The notes under the pieces were generated by a model. The model was not told the origin of the DNA. It did not search any database and saw nothing but the letters and a program-made list of their open reading frames with translations. From positions 62,001 through 126,000 of the forward strand of contig DIDS01000017.1 of assembly GCA_002418265.1 (NCBI GenBank): 64,000 nucleotides of DNA, written 5' to 3'. Of this stretch, positions 18,237 through 26,534 are shown in pieces (within the stretch, counting starts at the first letter, position 1; the number at the start of each line of letters is the position of its first letter). Source of the DNA: Acidimicrobiia bacterium UBA5794 (GTDB taxonomy: Bacteria; Actinomycetota; Acidimicrobiia; Spongiisociales; UBA5794). Made by a program: the position numbers and the translations under genes.

Positions 18237-19705
18237 GAGAGACGACCCAGATCGTGGAGTGCCGTTGCCGCTACATCAGCATCCGAAAGCGGGATGACAT
18301 TTCCCTTGACCTCTTGCCCTTGCTCATGCCCGCGTCCCAAGATGAGCACGACGTCGCCGGGTTCGGCTGCTGCAATGGCGTACCTGATGGCATCGATACG
18401 ATCAAGGACAACCTCGACTGTTGCTCCCTGCACCGAGCGAGCTCCCTGTGCAACCGCGGACGCAATGGCTGTCGGATCCTCAGATCGGGGGTTGTCCGTG
18501 GTCACGATTGTCAGGTCTGCGTAGGTGGCTGCACTCGATCCCATGGCAGGACGCTTTCGGTGGTCACGGTCTCCTCCGGCACCAAGCACCACAAGCACTC
18601 TTCCCACGGTCATTGATCGTGCGGCGTTGACAACGGTTTCCACCGCGGCGGGCGTGTGGGCGTAGTCAACGATGACCGCTATCTCCGCACGAGCACTGAC
18701 GAGTTGCATCCGGCCGGGGATCGGTTCGAGCGAACCGAGACCCTCGGCAATGGTGGCAGCCTCCACGGACAGGTACCGACAGATGGCATAAGCAATGGCA
18801 GCATTTTCAACGTTGAAGGATCCCGCGAGGGGAAGTGCAATACGTGTCGGTACCCCACCTTCCACGATGTCGAATTCCGATCCGGTATCGGACTGGTGCA
18901 CGATCACGGCCGATACGTCGGCATCTCTTGCAAGCCCGACGGTCGTGGTTGGTACCTTGATCTCGCCAGCAAGACGACGCCCGGCTTTGTCTGAGATGTT
19001 GACGACTGCGCTGGTACAGCGCTCGGGTTCGAAGAGCTTGCGTTTGGCGGCAAAGTAGGAATCCATGTCACCGTGGAAGTCGAGATGGTCCTGTGACAGA
19101 TTGGTGAACGCGGCCACGTCGAAACAGATGGCATCGACCCTCCCGAGCTCCATCGCGTGCGACGACACCTCCATGATCACATTGTCGACTCCACGAGTTC
19201 GCATGGCAGCGAGAAGACGCTGCAAGTCGGTGGACTCTGGTGTTGTTCGCTCAAGTGGGATCGGCTCACCACTCAGTCGTGCACCAAGGGTTCCAACGAT
19301 GCCTACGGGTTTCCCAGCCTTCGAGAGGATTGCCTCACACATCGCACTGACGGTGGTCTTCCCATTGGTGCCGGTGACGCCGATCATGGTCAGCGTGTCT
19401 GCGGGTCTGCCATGGACGGTTGCAGCGAGATGTGCCATGGCGGTTCGTGAGTCGGAGACAACGATCTGAGGGATGTCGATGGCGACCCTGCGTTCCACCA
19501 CCACCGCGGGGCTGCCAGCTTCTGCTGCTTGGAGCACAAACTCGTGGCCATCCACGGTGAGTCCCTTGATTGCAGCGAAGATGACGCCGGGGCCTGCGTC
19601 CCTCGAATCATGGGTGACGTCGTCAACTCGCACGTTGGCTGTGTCGACGCTGACAAGTCCGGGAATGCCCACCGTCAGCGAGGCGAGTGGACGTTCCTCA
19701 GCCAC
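18233..19705 (-). CDS. murE: UDP-MurNAc-dipeptide meso-diaminopimelate ligase MurE
   Basis: Adds the third residue of the stem peptide. The ATP loop is GVTGTNGKTTVSAM. The motif DNPR (TTDNPRSEDP) is the known meso-diaminopimelate specificity motif, so the wall is predicted to be of the meso-DAP type. I start at the GTG of VAEERPLASL, one base after the ftsI stop, giving 490 residues; the frame is open another 29 codons into ftsI but that part is not family-like. Confidence 0.96.
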   Translation of the reverse strand: MAEERPLASLTVGIPGLVSVDTANVRVDDVTHDSRDAGPGVIFAAIKGLTVDGHEFVLQAAEAGSPAVVVERRVAIDIPQIVVSDSRTAMAHLAATVHGRPADTLTMIGVTGTNGKTTVSAMCEAILSKAGKPVGIVGTLGARLSGEPIPLERTTPESTDLQRLLAAMRTRGVDNVIMEVSSHAMELGRVDAICFDVAAFTNLSQDHLDFHGDMDSYFAAKRKLFEPERCTSAVVNISDKAGRRLAGEIKVPTTTVGLARDADVSAVIVHQSDTGSEFDIVEGGVPTRIALPLAGSFNVENAAIAYAICRYLSVEAATIAEGLGSLEPIPGRMQLVSARAEIAVIVDYAHTPAAVETVVNAARSMTVGRVLVVLGAGGDRDHRKRPAMGSSAATYADLTIVTTDNPRSEDPTAIASAVAQGARSVQGATVEVVLDRIDAIRYAIAAAEPGDVVLILGRGHEQGQEVKGNVIPLSDADVAATALHDLGRLS

Positions 19706-19706
19706 G

Positions 19707-21488
19707 TCAGTCCCGATCCGGGGCGACACCCAGCTGATGCAATGCGTTCTGAGCCACCTCCGCAAATACCGGAGCTGCCGAAGCCCCACCATGGCTCAGG
19801 CTGACACCGTCAGGAAGCTCGCCATGAGGCGAGTCCAGAACGATTGCCACGACAATCCGTGGGTCGTTGAGGGGGGCCATACCAATGAACGATGCATAGG
19901 TGTCTTTCGAATAGACCCCGCGCTCGACATCGAACTTGAAGCTCGTACCGGTCTTACCACCAGCGGTGTAGTCGGTAAGGGCGGCCCGCTTTCCCGTTCC
20001 TTCCTCGATGACTCTCCCGAGCATCGAGCGAACGGTCGATGCTGTCTCTGGTGACAGGACGCGGTGCGCACGAGGGACAGTTGTGATTCGTGTCCCGTCA
20101 GGTTGGATGATCTCATCCACGAGGTATGGCTCTGTCCAGATACCGTCATTTGCGATGGTTGCGTACAAGGCCGCCATTTGCAAAGCCGTTGTGTGCACGG
20201 CATAGCCAATTGCAATGGAGGACCCCGATGTCGCTGTCCACTGCGATGTCGGAGGCAAGGTTCCGTGGCGCTCACCTTCGACATCGAGCCCAACCTGTCG
20301 ACCGAGGCCGAACTTGGTGAGGTAGTCGTAATGCCGATCGTTTCCGAGCATCTGCTCGATGTGGATGGTGCCGATATTTGACGACTTGGCGACCACGTCG
20401 CGGACCGACATTTGAGGTGGGTTGTAGCCGTCGTCTGAGTAGGTGAAATCCCCGATCTCGATGGAATGGGGGGTGTCAATCATCGTGTGCGCCGACACAA
20501 GCCCCTCTTCAAGCGCTGCAGCAATCGTGAGAACCTTGAGGGTTGAGCCTGGTTCATACATATCAGACACGGCCCGGTTCCTCAGAACCTCAGGACTCGC
20601 CGACGACCGATCATTGAGGTCAAAGTCGGGGGCATTGGCCATGGCGAGGATGGCTCCCGTGTCGGGATCGAGCACAACCACCGCACCACTGAGGGAACCC
20701 GTCTTTTGCATTGCCTTGCGCAGGCCCTGCTCGGCTGCAAACTGGATCTCGCGGTCGATGGTGGTCACGATGTCAGAGCCAGCAATGGCTGGCTCGACAA
20801 TGACCTGACCTTGGGGAATGATCCTGCGCGATGGATCTCGCTCGACGATGAGGCGGCCCGGATCACCCTCGAGTTCTGAATTGAATGTGAGTTCAAGGCC
20901 TTCAATCCCGTCATTCATGTCGTATGCGGTCAGTCCGATCACCTGTGCCGCAACCGATCCGGCCGGGTACACCCGAAGGGGTTGCTCGCGATAGAACACA
21001 CCGGTGAGACGATCCTTCTTGTCGACCCCTGCGTTGTATTCAGCAACCGCCGATTCGATGGCTTCCTTGTGTGCTGTATCGATCCGCATGGCAATTTCCG
21101 CGTATCGGGATTCCTTCGCCTGACCCTCGGTGAGATCAGTAACGAGCTCCTCAAAACTGGTATCCGCAAAGGGTGCAAGCACCGTTGCAGCCATGACAGT
21201 GTCATCGAGCATCATCGGGTCAACCACAACGTTCCACCCATCAATCGTCAGTGCAAGCTCAACGCCGCCACGGTCGTAGATGGTTCCCCGGGGCGCGGCA
21301 ATGGTCTCCTCACTGATTCGCTGGTCGAAACCGACCGTCGCGAGGGCAACCGCTTGGTTTCCCTGCAGATCGAAAAGACGAAATCCAATGCCGCCCCAGA
21401 CGAGCACAAATACGATGCCGACAACGAGCAACCGAAGGTCTCCCGGCTTCCAGATCCTCGCCCGATTCCCACGTCTGGCAGCGCTCAC
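19707..21488 (-). CDS. ftsI: Septal penicillin-binding protein FtsI (PBP3)
   Basis: Class B transpeptidase that crosslinks septal peptidoglycan with FtsW. The 593-residue protein has a short cytoplasmic tail, one membrane helix (about residues 18-36), a dimerisation domain starting near RGTIYDRGG, and the transpeptidase domain with STLK at 315-318, SSN at 369-371 and KTG at 512-514. No C-terminal PASTA domain is present. It starts at GTG with GAGGG at good spacing. A 121-base gap to ftsL holds no gene and could contain an internal promoter. Confidence 0.96.
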   Translation of the reverse strand: MSAARRGNRARIWKPGDLRLLVVGIVFVLVWGGIGFRLFDLQGNQAVALATVGFDQRISEETIAAPRGTIYDRGGVELALTIDGWNVVVDPMMLDDTVMAATVLAPFADTSFEELVTDLTEGQAKESRYAEIAMRIDTAHKEAIESAVAEYNAGVDKKDRLTGVFYREQPLRVYPAGSVAAQVIGLTAYDMNDGIEGLELTFNSELEGDPGRLIVERDPSRRIIPQGQVIVEPAIAGSDIVTTIDREIQFAAEQGLRKAMQKTGSLSGAVVVLDPDTGAILAMANAPDFDLNDRSSASPEVLRNRAVSDMYEPGSTLKVLTIAAALEEGLVSAHTMIDTPHSIEIGDFTYSDDGYNPPQMSVRDVVAKSSNIGTIHIEQMLGNDRHYDYLTKFGLGRQVGLDVEGERHGTLPPTSQWTATSGSSIAIGYAVHTTALQMAALYATIANDGIWTEPYLVDEIIQPDGTRITTVPRAHRVLSPETASTVRSMLGRVIEEGTGKRAALTDYTAGGKTGTSFKFDVERGVYSKDTYASFIGMAPLNDPRIVVAIVLDSPHGELPDGVSLSHGGASAAPVFAEVAQNALHQLGVAPDRD

Positions 21489-21609
21489 AGCAGCACCCTC
21501 ACAATGGCGAAGGCATTACAGAGGTGGACTGCCTTCGGGCCGTCAGCGCTCGGCCGGGTCGTGTGCATGCGTTACTTCTTTCAGATTGGTCGTGGGACAG
21601 TGGTGACGA

Positions 21610-22017
21610 CTAAGGCTGTTCTCCCTCAAGAGCTTGAACGGGGAGCTCAACAACCGGTGGGGCGATCTCGGCACGACCCGACGTGAGACCTTCGACGACG
21701 ACGGCAACGCGTTCATCGGGATAGGTCAGACCCATCTGTCTGGCCTCAAAGTCGATTCGGAGCGGATCTTGTAGCTTCGCAAGCTCAAGTCGAAGATCGA
21801 GTTGTCTGGTTTCAGCCTTCGTAATCCGAGTCTCGACCGCATCGAGTTCGAATGCCGTCCGGTCAAGGGCGATACGAAGAAAGATCATCAGGAAGAACAC
21901 CGTCATGACCGCAAGGATGAAGAACGCAAGTGGGAGAAGTCGTGGACCTCGGCCGGCTTCGGATCTCGCTCGTCGGAGCGCCCGACGCGAGGAATAGGGA
22001 ACGGCTCGAGATGTCAT
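21610..22017 (-). CDS. ftsL: FtsL-like division protein
   Basis: Small bitopic protein of 135 residues: a basic N-terminal tail (about 1-25), one membrane helix (LAFFILAVMTVFFLMIFL, about residues 30-47), then a coiled-coil region (about 55-85) and an RQMGLTYPDERVAVV tail typical of FtsL proteins. Sequence conservation in the family is low, so the call leans on topology and on its place between rsmH and ftsI. It overlaps rsmH by 4 bases. Confidence 0.83.
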   Translation of the reverse strand: MTSRAVPYSSRRALRRARSEAGRGPRLLPLAFFILAVMTVFFLMIFLRIALDRTAFELDAVETRITKAETRQLDLRLELAKLQDPLRIDFEARQMGLTYPDERVAVVVEGLTSGRAEIAPPVVELPVQALEGEQP

Positions 22018-22949
22018 GCTGAGATCCTCTCCGCGACTCGCATGACTGCGCTGCGCGCTCGTGGGTTGTTTTCAATTTCCCGTTCGGATGGCTTGATCGC
22101 CTTGCGGGTGAGCAGTGCGAAGTCGGGGGCTGCGCCACAGGCACAGGCCGGAAGATCTGGCGGACAGGTACATGCCTTGGAGCGCTCGATCAAAGCCCTC
22201 TTGACGATGCGATCCTCCAGAGAGTGATACGCCATCACAACGAGTCGTCCCCCGACTGCGAGTGAGTTGATACCGCTTGACATGAAGTCGCTGATCGCAC
22301 TGAGTTCATCGTTGACGGCGATTCGGAGGGCTTGGAACGTTCGCCTGGCCGGGTGACCGGCACGCCGCGCGGGGGCCGGGACCGCGTCGGCGATGCAGGA
22401 TGCGAGATCGGTGGTGGTGTTGAACGGTCGATTCGTGACGATGGCCTTTGCAATCCTGCGAGCAAAACGCTCCTCGCCGTACACCCTGAAGATGCGGGCA
22501 AGTTCGTCCTCACCCTCGCTGTTGACGAGCTCGGCAGCGGACCGCTCGGCATCAGGGCCCATCCGCATGTCAAGTGGCCCGGCCGAGTGGTAGGAGAAAC
22601 CTCGGTCCGCGACATCGAGCTGGTGCGACGACACACCAAAGTCGAGCAAGATCCCATCGACGAGGTCGGGGAATTGTGGGTCGTCGAGTACAGCACCGAT
22701 GTCGCGGTAGTTGGCACCAATGACCGTAAGTCGATCATCGGCGAAAGCATTGGCGACCGCATCAGGGTCTCGGTCAAGACCGATGATCCTGACGTCGGGA
22801 TAGTGATCGAGAAGGGCACGACTATGACCTCCCCCACCGAAGGTGCCGTCGACGATCCAACCGTGGGCGGCTGGTGCCATCCACGATACGGTCTCGGCGA
22901 CCATCACCGGGGTGTGGTATGTCCTGTCGCGTGGTGTGGGCTGAGCCAT
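22014..22949 (-). CDS. rsmH: 16S rRNA (cytosine-1402-N4)-methyltransferase RsmH
   Basis: SAM-dependent methyltransferase acting on C1402 of 16S rRNA, also called MraW. The SAM-binding loop is DGTFGGGGHSRALL, with HTPVMVAE at the start and MAYHSLEDRIVKR near the end. I start at MAQPTPRDRTYHTPVM (311 residues) because the upstream in-frame part is a structured non-coding leader. The ATG lies 6 bases after a GGGGGA ribosome binding site that forms one arm of a 13-bp hairpin. Confidence 0.96.
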   Translation of the reverse strand: MAQPTPRDRTYHTPVMVAETVSWMAPAAHGWIVDGTFGGGGHSRALLDHYPDVRIIGLDRDPDAVANAFADDRLTVIGANYRDIGAVLDDPQFPDLVDGILLDFGVSSHQLDVADRGFSYHSAGPLDMRMGPDAERSAAELVNSEGEDELARIFRVYGEERFARRIAKAIVTNRPFNTTTDLASCIADAVPAPARRAGHPARRTFQALRIAVNDELSAISDFMSSGINSLAVGGRLVVMAYHSLEDRIVKRALIERSKACTCPPDLPACACGAAPDFALLTRKAIKPSEREIENNPRARSAVMRVAERISA

Positions 22950-22950
22950 G

Positions 22951-23029
22951 GTCAGTCCCCCGGAGCGCTGGCGCCAAGATGGAAGCGGGCGGAGTAAGGG
23001 GCCTCCCAATTGGCATCCGGGGGACTGAC
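22951..23029 (-). ncRNA. Structured leader upstream of rsmH (mraW RNA motif candidate)
   Basis: A perfect 13-bp inverted repeat (GTCAGTCCCCCGG / CCGGGGGACTGAC) brackets a 53-base loop between mraZ and rsmH. Inside the loop, GCCAA can pair with TTGGC and GGAG with CTCC, giving an extended stem with internal loops. The 3' arm contains the GGGGGA ribosome binding site of rsmH, so the fold would block translation. An actinobacterial mraW RNA motif at this position has been described; that this is the same motif is a likely but unverified match. Confidence 0.75.
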
Positions 23030-23069
23030 CACGAGCCAGCCCACATCGATCGGTTGTCATTTCGATAAG

Positions 23070-23501
23070 TCATATACCTTCCTCGGAGAGCACCTCCTCG
23101 ATGCCTGCGTAGTACTCGTCCGCCTCCGCAGCGACCGAGTTCCATGTCTCTGTGTCCCAGATCTCGACCCGATCGGAGACTCCGACGACGGTGACGTCCT
23201 TCCCAAGGCCTGCATACAGACGGAGCGGTTCGGGAATCGCACAACGACCGGTTCGGTCCAGTGACTGATCCGATGCCGAGGCGAAGAAGGATCGTGCATA
23301 GTTGCGTGCCCGCTTGTCGGTACGTGGGAGTCTGCGGACACGCTCGGACTCGCGGTCCCACACATCCATGGGGAAGACATAGAGGCATCGTTCCTGACCT
23401 TTGGTCACGACCAGCCCACGTTCGAGGTCCGCGCGAAACTTCGAGGGCATCACAATGCGGCCCTTGTCGTCGAGCGAATGGCTGTATTCGCCGAGAAACA
23501 T
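23070..23501 (-). CDS. mraZ: Transcriptional regulator MraZ
   Basis: AbrB-like DNA-binding protein that represses its own dcw operon by binding TGGGN repeats. The 143-residue protein has the two tandem SpoVT/AbrB-like halves with the expected DxxxR motifs, DDKGR near residue 11 and DRTGR near residue 83. It is the first gene of the cluster, about 50 bases behind a consensus promoter with an apparent triple MraZ box. Confidence 0.96.
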   Translation of the reverse strand: MFLGEYSHSLDDKGRIVMPSKFRADLERGLVVTKGQERCLYVFPMDVWDRESERVRRLPRTDKRARNYARSFFASASDQSLDRTGRCAIPEPLRLYAGLGKDVTVVGVSDRVEIWDTETWNSVAAEADEYYAGIEEVLSEEGI

Positions 23502-23546
23502 GTCGTGGCATCTCCATCATCCACTGGTCTCCATCCCGTGGTCATC

Positions 23547-23571
23547 TCCCACAGGCTGCCACTATGCCCCA
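23547..23571 (-). promoter_or_regulatory. Probable MraZ operator (three 10-bp-spaced TGGGN boxes)
   Basis: On the minus strand TGGGG, TGGCA and TGGGA occur with exactly 5 bases between them, matching the known MraZ target of TGGGN direct repeats on one face of the helix. The middle box deviates at one position. The array covers the -10 element of the mraZ promoter, fitting autorepression. Confidence 0.7.
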
Positions 23572-23589
23572 CTCCGCGCCACTTGTCAA
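23561..23589 (-). promoter_or_regulatory. Sigma-70-type promoter of the dcw operon
   Basis: TTGACA (23589-23584), a 17-base spacer and CATAGT (23566-23561). The -35 is perfect and the -10 matches four of six positions. Predicted transcription start is near 23554, giving a leader of about 50 bases before the mraZ ATG. No other promoter of similar quality was noticed in the cluster. Confidence 0.7.
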
Positions 23590-23603
23590 CACAATCCAAC
23601 AAA

Positions 23604-23755
23604 CCGTCCCCCCTTCAGGGGGAGGGGCGAGTGAAACGAGCCAGGGAGGCGTGCGAGCCCGCGAGCCCCGTCCTCCAGAGGTCTGACGTCAGACCTCAGA
23701 AAGCCCCCTGCAGCGTCGCTGCGCTCCTCGCGTCCCCCCGCAAGCGGGGGGACGG
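23604..23755. repeat. Palindromic GTCCCCCC repeats and relatives
   Basis: Gene-free region upstream of mraZ. It holds a GTCCCCCC-TTCA-GGGGGAGG hairpin (from about 23604), a GTCTGACGTCAGAC palindrome (about 23681-23694), and a perfect GTCCCCCCGC-AA-GCGGGGGGAC hairpin (23732-23753). The last 55 bases closely match the block at about 2067-2117. There is no U-run after the stems. The rest of the gap up to the ABC transporter start shows only that gene's ribosome binding site. Confidence 0.7.
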
Positions 23756-23873
23756 CAAAGGGGACGACGTCACGAGACCGATTATCCGGCTTGACCTGTT
23801 CGTCACGGCCGGTCAGCAGACTTCGGCCAGCCCGATATCCTGCAGCGCCGTGTTTCTGAAGGAGGCATTCACC

Positions 23874-24854
23874 ATGGCAGCAGTCATCGAGGCACGTGGG
23901 CTTGTCAAGCATTACGGCGACGTTGTCGCGCTCGATGGGTTCGATCTCACCGTCGAGAAGGGGACGGTGGTCGGCCTCCTCGGTCCCAACGGTGCAGGAA
24001 AGACGACCGTTGTGTCAATCCTTACGACGCTGCTCGTTCCGGATGCGGGCACGGCCACCGTCGACGGTCTCGATGTCTTCACCGAATCACACGAGGTGCG
24101 GAGCCGAATCGGGTTGTCGGGTCAGTACGCAGCTGTCGATGAGCACCTCACCGGCTTTGAGAACCTTGACATGATCGGACGGCTGTATCACCTCGGTAAG
24201 ACCCCGGCCCGAAAACGCAGTAGAGAGCTTCTCGAGCAGTTCGACCTCGTCGAGTCCGGTGATCGTCCGGTCAAAACGTACTCAGGGGGAATGCGGAGAC
24301 GTCTCGACCTCGCTGGTGCACTCGTTGCTCGCCCGCCAATCCTGTTTCTTGACGAACCAACGACCGGCCTTGATCCACGGAGTCGAATCCAGCTCTGGAA
24401 AGTCATCCGGAACCTCGTCACACAAGGAACCACCCTCCTCCTGACGACTCAGTATCTCGAAGAAGCCGACCAACTGGCTGACGACATCATCGTCATTGAC
24501 CATGGCCGCGAAATCGCACACGGATCATCCGATCACCTCAAGACCCAGGTGGGAGGCGAGAGGATTGCCGTGACCGTAGGTGCCGGTATCGACATCGCAG
24601 TTGCCGCAACGTTTCTGCGCCCGCATACAAAAGAAGACATTCATATCGACGAACGAACACACGCGCTGAGCGCGCCGATCACCGGCGGCGCCACCACGTT
24701 GACGGCAGTCATCCGCTCATTCGATACTGCAGATATCGAGATTCGCGACATCGGTATCAGACGCCCGACCCTCGATGATGTCTTTTTGGCACTCACAGGC
24801 CATACGAGTGAGTACGCCAAGTCAGACACAACCAGTGAGCGGGAGCCGCACTAA
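23874..24854 (+). CDS. DrrA-type ABC transporter ATP-binding protein
   Basis: Nucleotide-binding subunit of a two-gene ABC-2 exporter resembling daunorubicin resistance transporters. Walker A GPNGAGKTT, signature YSGGMRRRLDLAG and Walker B LFLDEPTTGLDP are all intact. The last 80 residues form the extra domain seen in DrrA proteins, ending with the LDDVFLALTG motif. GGAGG precedes the ATG chosen (326 residues); the long in-frame extension upstream is repeat sequence. Stop and permease start share a base (TAATG). The substrate is unknown; drug or lipid export are the family options. Confidence 0.93.
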   Translation: MAAVIEARGLVKHYGDVVALDGFDLTVEKGTVVGLLGPNGAGKTTVVSILTTLLVPDAGTATVDGLDVFTESHEVRSRIGLSGQYAAVDEHLTGFENLDMIGRLYHLGKTPARKRSRELLEQFDLVESGDRPVKTYSGGMRRRLDLAGALVARPPILFLDEPTTGLDPRSRIQLWKVIRNLVTQGTTLLLTTQYLEEADQLADDIIVIDHGREIAHGSSDHLKTQVGGERIAVTVGAGIDIAVAATFLRPHTKEDIHIDERTHALSAPITGGATTLTAVIRSFDTADIEIRDIGIRRPTLDDVFLALTGHTSEYAKSDTTSEREPH

Positions 24855-25660
24855 TGCAGAGGCTCCGAGCTGCATTGGCCGATGGTCACGTCATCGCCAA
24901 ACGAAACGTCATCAAGATCATCAGGGTTCCCGAGATCCTCATGTTCGTGTTGGTTTCACCGATCATGTTTGTCCTCCTCTTCGCCTTCGTGTTCGGGGGA
25001 TCCATCCAGATACCGGGAGGTTCCTATAAGGAGTTCCTGATGGGCGGCATTTTCGCCCAGACGGTGATCTTTGGCGCGACGTTCACTGGTGCTGGACTCG
25101 CAGAGGACATGCAAAAGGGCATCATCAACCGGTTCCGTTCACTTCCAATGTCCCAATCAGCGGTGGTGTTTGGACGAACTGCGAGCGATGTGATCTACAA
25201 CGTGGCGTCGCTGGTGATCATGGTGCTGACGGGACTCATCGTGGGATGGCGCATCCACAATGGCATCTTCAGTGCCGCCTTGGCGTTTGCACTGCTTCTT
25301 CTGTTTGCATATGCATTCTCATGGATCATGGCCCTGGTAGGGCTTTCGGTGCCAAGTGTCGAGGTCATCAACAACGCATCGTTCATGGTCATCTTTCCGC
25401 TGACGTTCATCGCGAATACATTCGTGCCATCCGACAACTTGCCTGAGCCGCTCAAAACGTTTGCCGAATGGAACCCGGTCTCATCGCTGACGCAGGCCGT
25501 CAGGGAGCTCTTCGGTAACATCCCCGTTGGAACCCCCGAGCCAACGGCGTGGCCACTCCAGAACCCTGTGTTCTACACGCTGGTGTGGATCGCGATCATC
25601 CTGATCGTGTTCGTCCCGCTCGCAGTCCGTCGATATGGCCGAGCAGCCGCCAAAACCTAA
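24854..25660 (+). CDS. ABC-2 type transporter permease (DrrB-like)
   Basis: Membrane subunit partnering the preceding ATPase. The 268-residue protein has about six membrane helices and the ABC-2 signature region around NRFRSLPMSQSAVVFGRTASD, followed by FPLTFIANTFVPSDNLPEPLKTFAEWNPVS, typical of DrrB/NodJ permeases. Coupled to the ATPase gene by a one-base overlap. A dispersed repeat begins three bases after the stop. Confidence 0.93.
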   Translation: MQRLRAALADGHVIAKRNVIKIIRVPEILMFVLVSPIMFVLLFAFVFGGSIQIPGGSYKEFLMGGIFAQTVIFGATFTGAGLAEDMQKGIINRFRSLPMSQSAVVFGRTASDVIYNVASLVIMVLTGLIVGWRIHNGIFSAALAFALLLLFAYAFSWIMALVGLSVPSVEVINNASFMVIFPLTFIANTFVPSDNLPEPLKTFAEWNPVSSLTQAVRELFGNIPVGTPEPTAWPLQNPVFYTLVWIAIILIVFVPLAVRRYGRAAAKT

Positions 25661-25662
25661 CC

Positions 25663-25696
25663 GCTGAAAGCTCAAAGCTGCGAGCGAAGCGAGCAC
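25663..25696 (+). repeat. AGCTGAAAGCTG-type repeat followed by GCGAGCGAAGCGAGC
   Basis: CGCTGAAAGCTCAAAGCTG begins right after the permease stop and runs into GCGAGCGAAGCGAGC. The second element also follows the tandem hairpins near 34069-34083, and its relative CCTCGCTTCGCTCGG lies at about 2078. The pairing of the two motifs in two places suggests one composite repeat. Confidence 0.55.
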
Positions 25697-25715
25697 TTCC
25701 CCTACGCTCTCGTTC

Positions 25716-26498
25716 ATGAATGATCCTCACCCCCCCGTAGTCCTCATCGGTGTCGGCGAGATGGGCGGCGTCTTTGCGCGTGCTCTCCTCAAAGCCGGCA
25801 ACACCGTTGTTCCCGTAATCCGTGCGACACCGATGGTGGAAGTGGCGGCGCGAACCCCTGAACCGATACTCGTGCTCATCGCGGTTGGTGAGGACGATCT
25901 CGACGGAGTTCTCTCGTCGCTACCAACGCCGTGGAAAGAGCGTGTTGTCCTCATCCAGAATGAACTTCTTCCTCGAGACTGGGTTCGCCATGGGATCACC
26001 GATCCGACGGTCGGGGTCATCTGGTTCGAGAAGAAGAGAGGAACCGATACAAAGGTCATTGTATCAAGCCCATTCGCGGGCCCCCGGGCACAATTCCTTG
26101 TCGACGCCCTCAATGGCGACCACATCGATGCACACGTCGTTGGATCCGACGAGATCATCGACGAGCTTGTGGCCAAGAACCTCTACATCCTCGTTGCCAA
26201 CATCGCAGGGCTCGAAACCGGTGGATCGGTCGGAGATTTGTGGGCTTCACACGAAGACCTTGCGCGCAGTGTCGGAACCGAGGTACTCGCCATTCAGGAG
26301 TACCTGGTGGGATCCGAGGTGGACGCGGATGCCGCGTACCGGTCAATGATCGCCGCGTTCGATGGTGATCCTGAACATGGAACGACAGGTCGCTCTGCCC
26401 CGCGAAGACTCCAACGTGCACTCGGACACGCTCGCGATGCCGGCATTGAAGTGCCCACGTTGACCGAAATTGCGCGGGCACACAGCCTTGATGTCTAG
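25716..26498 (+). CDS. Ketopantoate-reductase-like NAD(P)-binding protein
   Basis: The 260-residue protein starts with a Rossmann glycine motif (LIGVGEMGG) and has a helical C-terminal half with an ELVAKNLYILVANIAGL stretch that recalls the Lys/Asn active-site helix of 2-dehydropantoate 2-reductases. Overall resemblance is weak and several conserved family positions are not obvious, so panE function is not claimed. It stands alone between an ABC exporter and a UspA gene, with no clear ribosome binding site. Confidence 0.55.
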   Translation: MNDPHPPVVLIGVGEMGGVFARALLKAGNTVVPVIRATPMVEVAARTPEPILVLIAVGEDDLDGVLSSLPTPWKERVVLIQNELLPRDWVRHGITDPTVGVIWFEKKRGTDTKVIVSSPFAGPRAQFLVDALNGDHIDAHVVGSDEIIDELVAKNLYILVANIAGLETGGSVGDLWASHEDLARSVGTEVLAIQEYLVGSEVDADAAYRSMIAAFDGDPEHGTTGRSAPRRLQRALGHARDAGIEVPTLTEIARAHSLDV

Positions 26499-26534
26499 CC
26501 TGCGGGAGTGAGACGACCCGGCGGAAGGACACAC

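Noticed and set aside
26508..26534. Earlier GTG start for the UspA-family gene
   Set aside because: The later ATG has GGAAGG at good spacing and matches the family start MHVLVATDGS.
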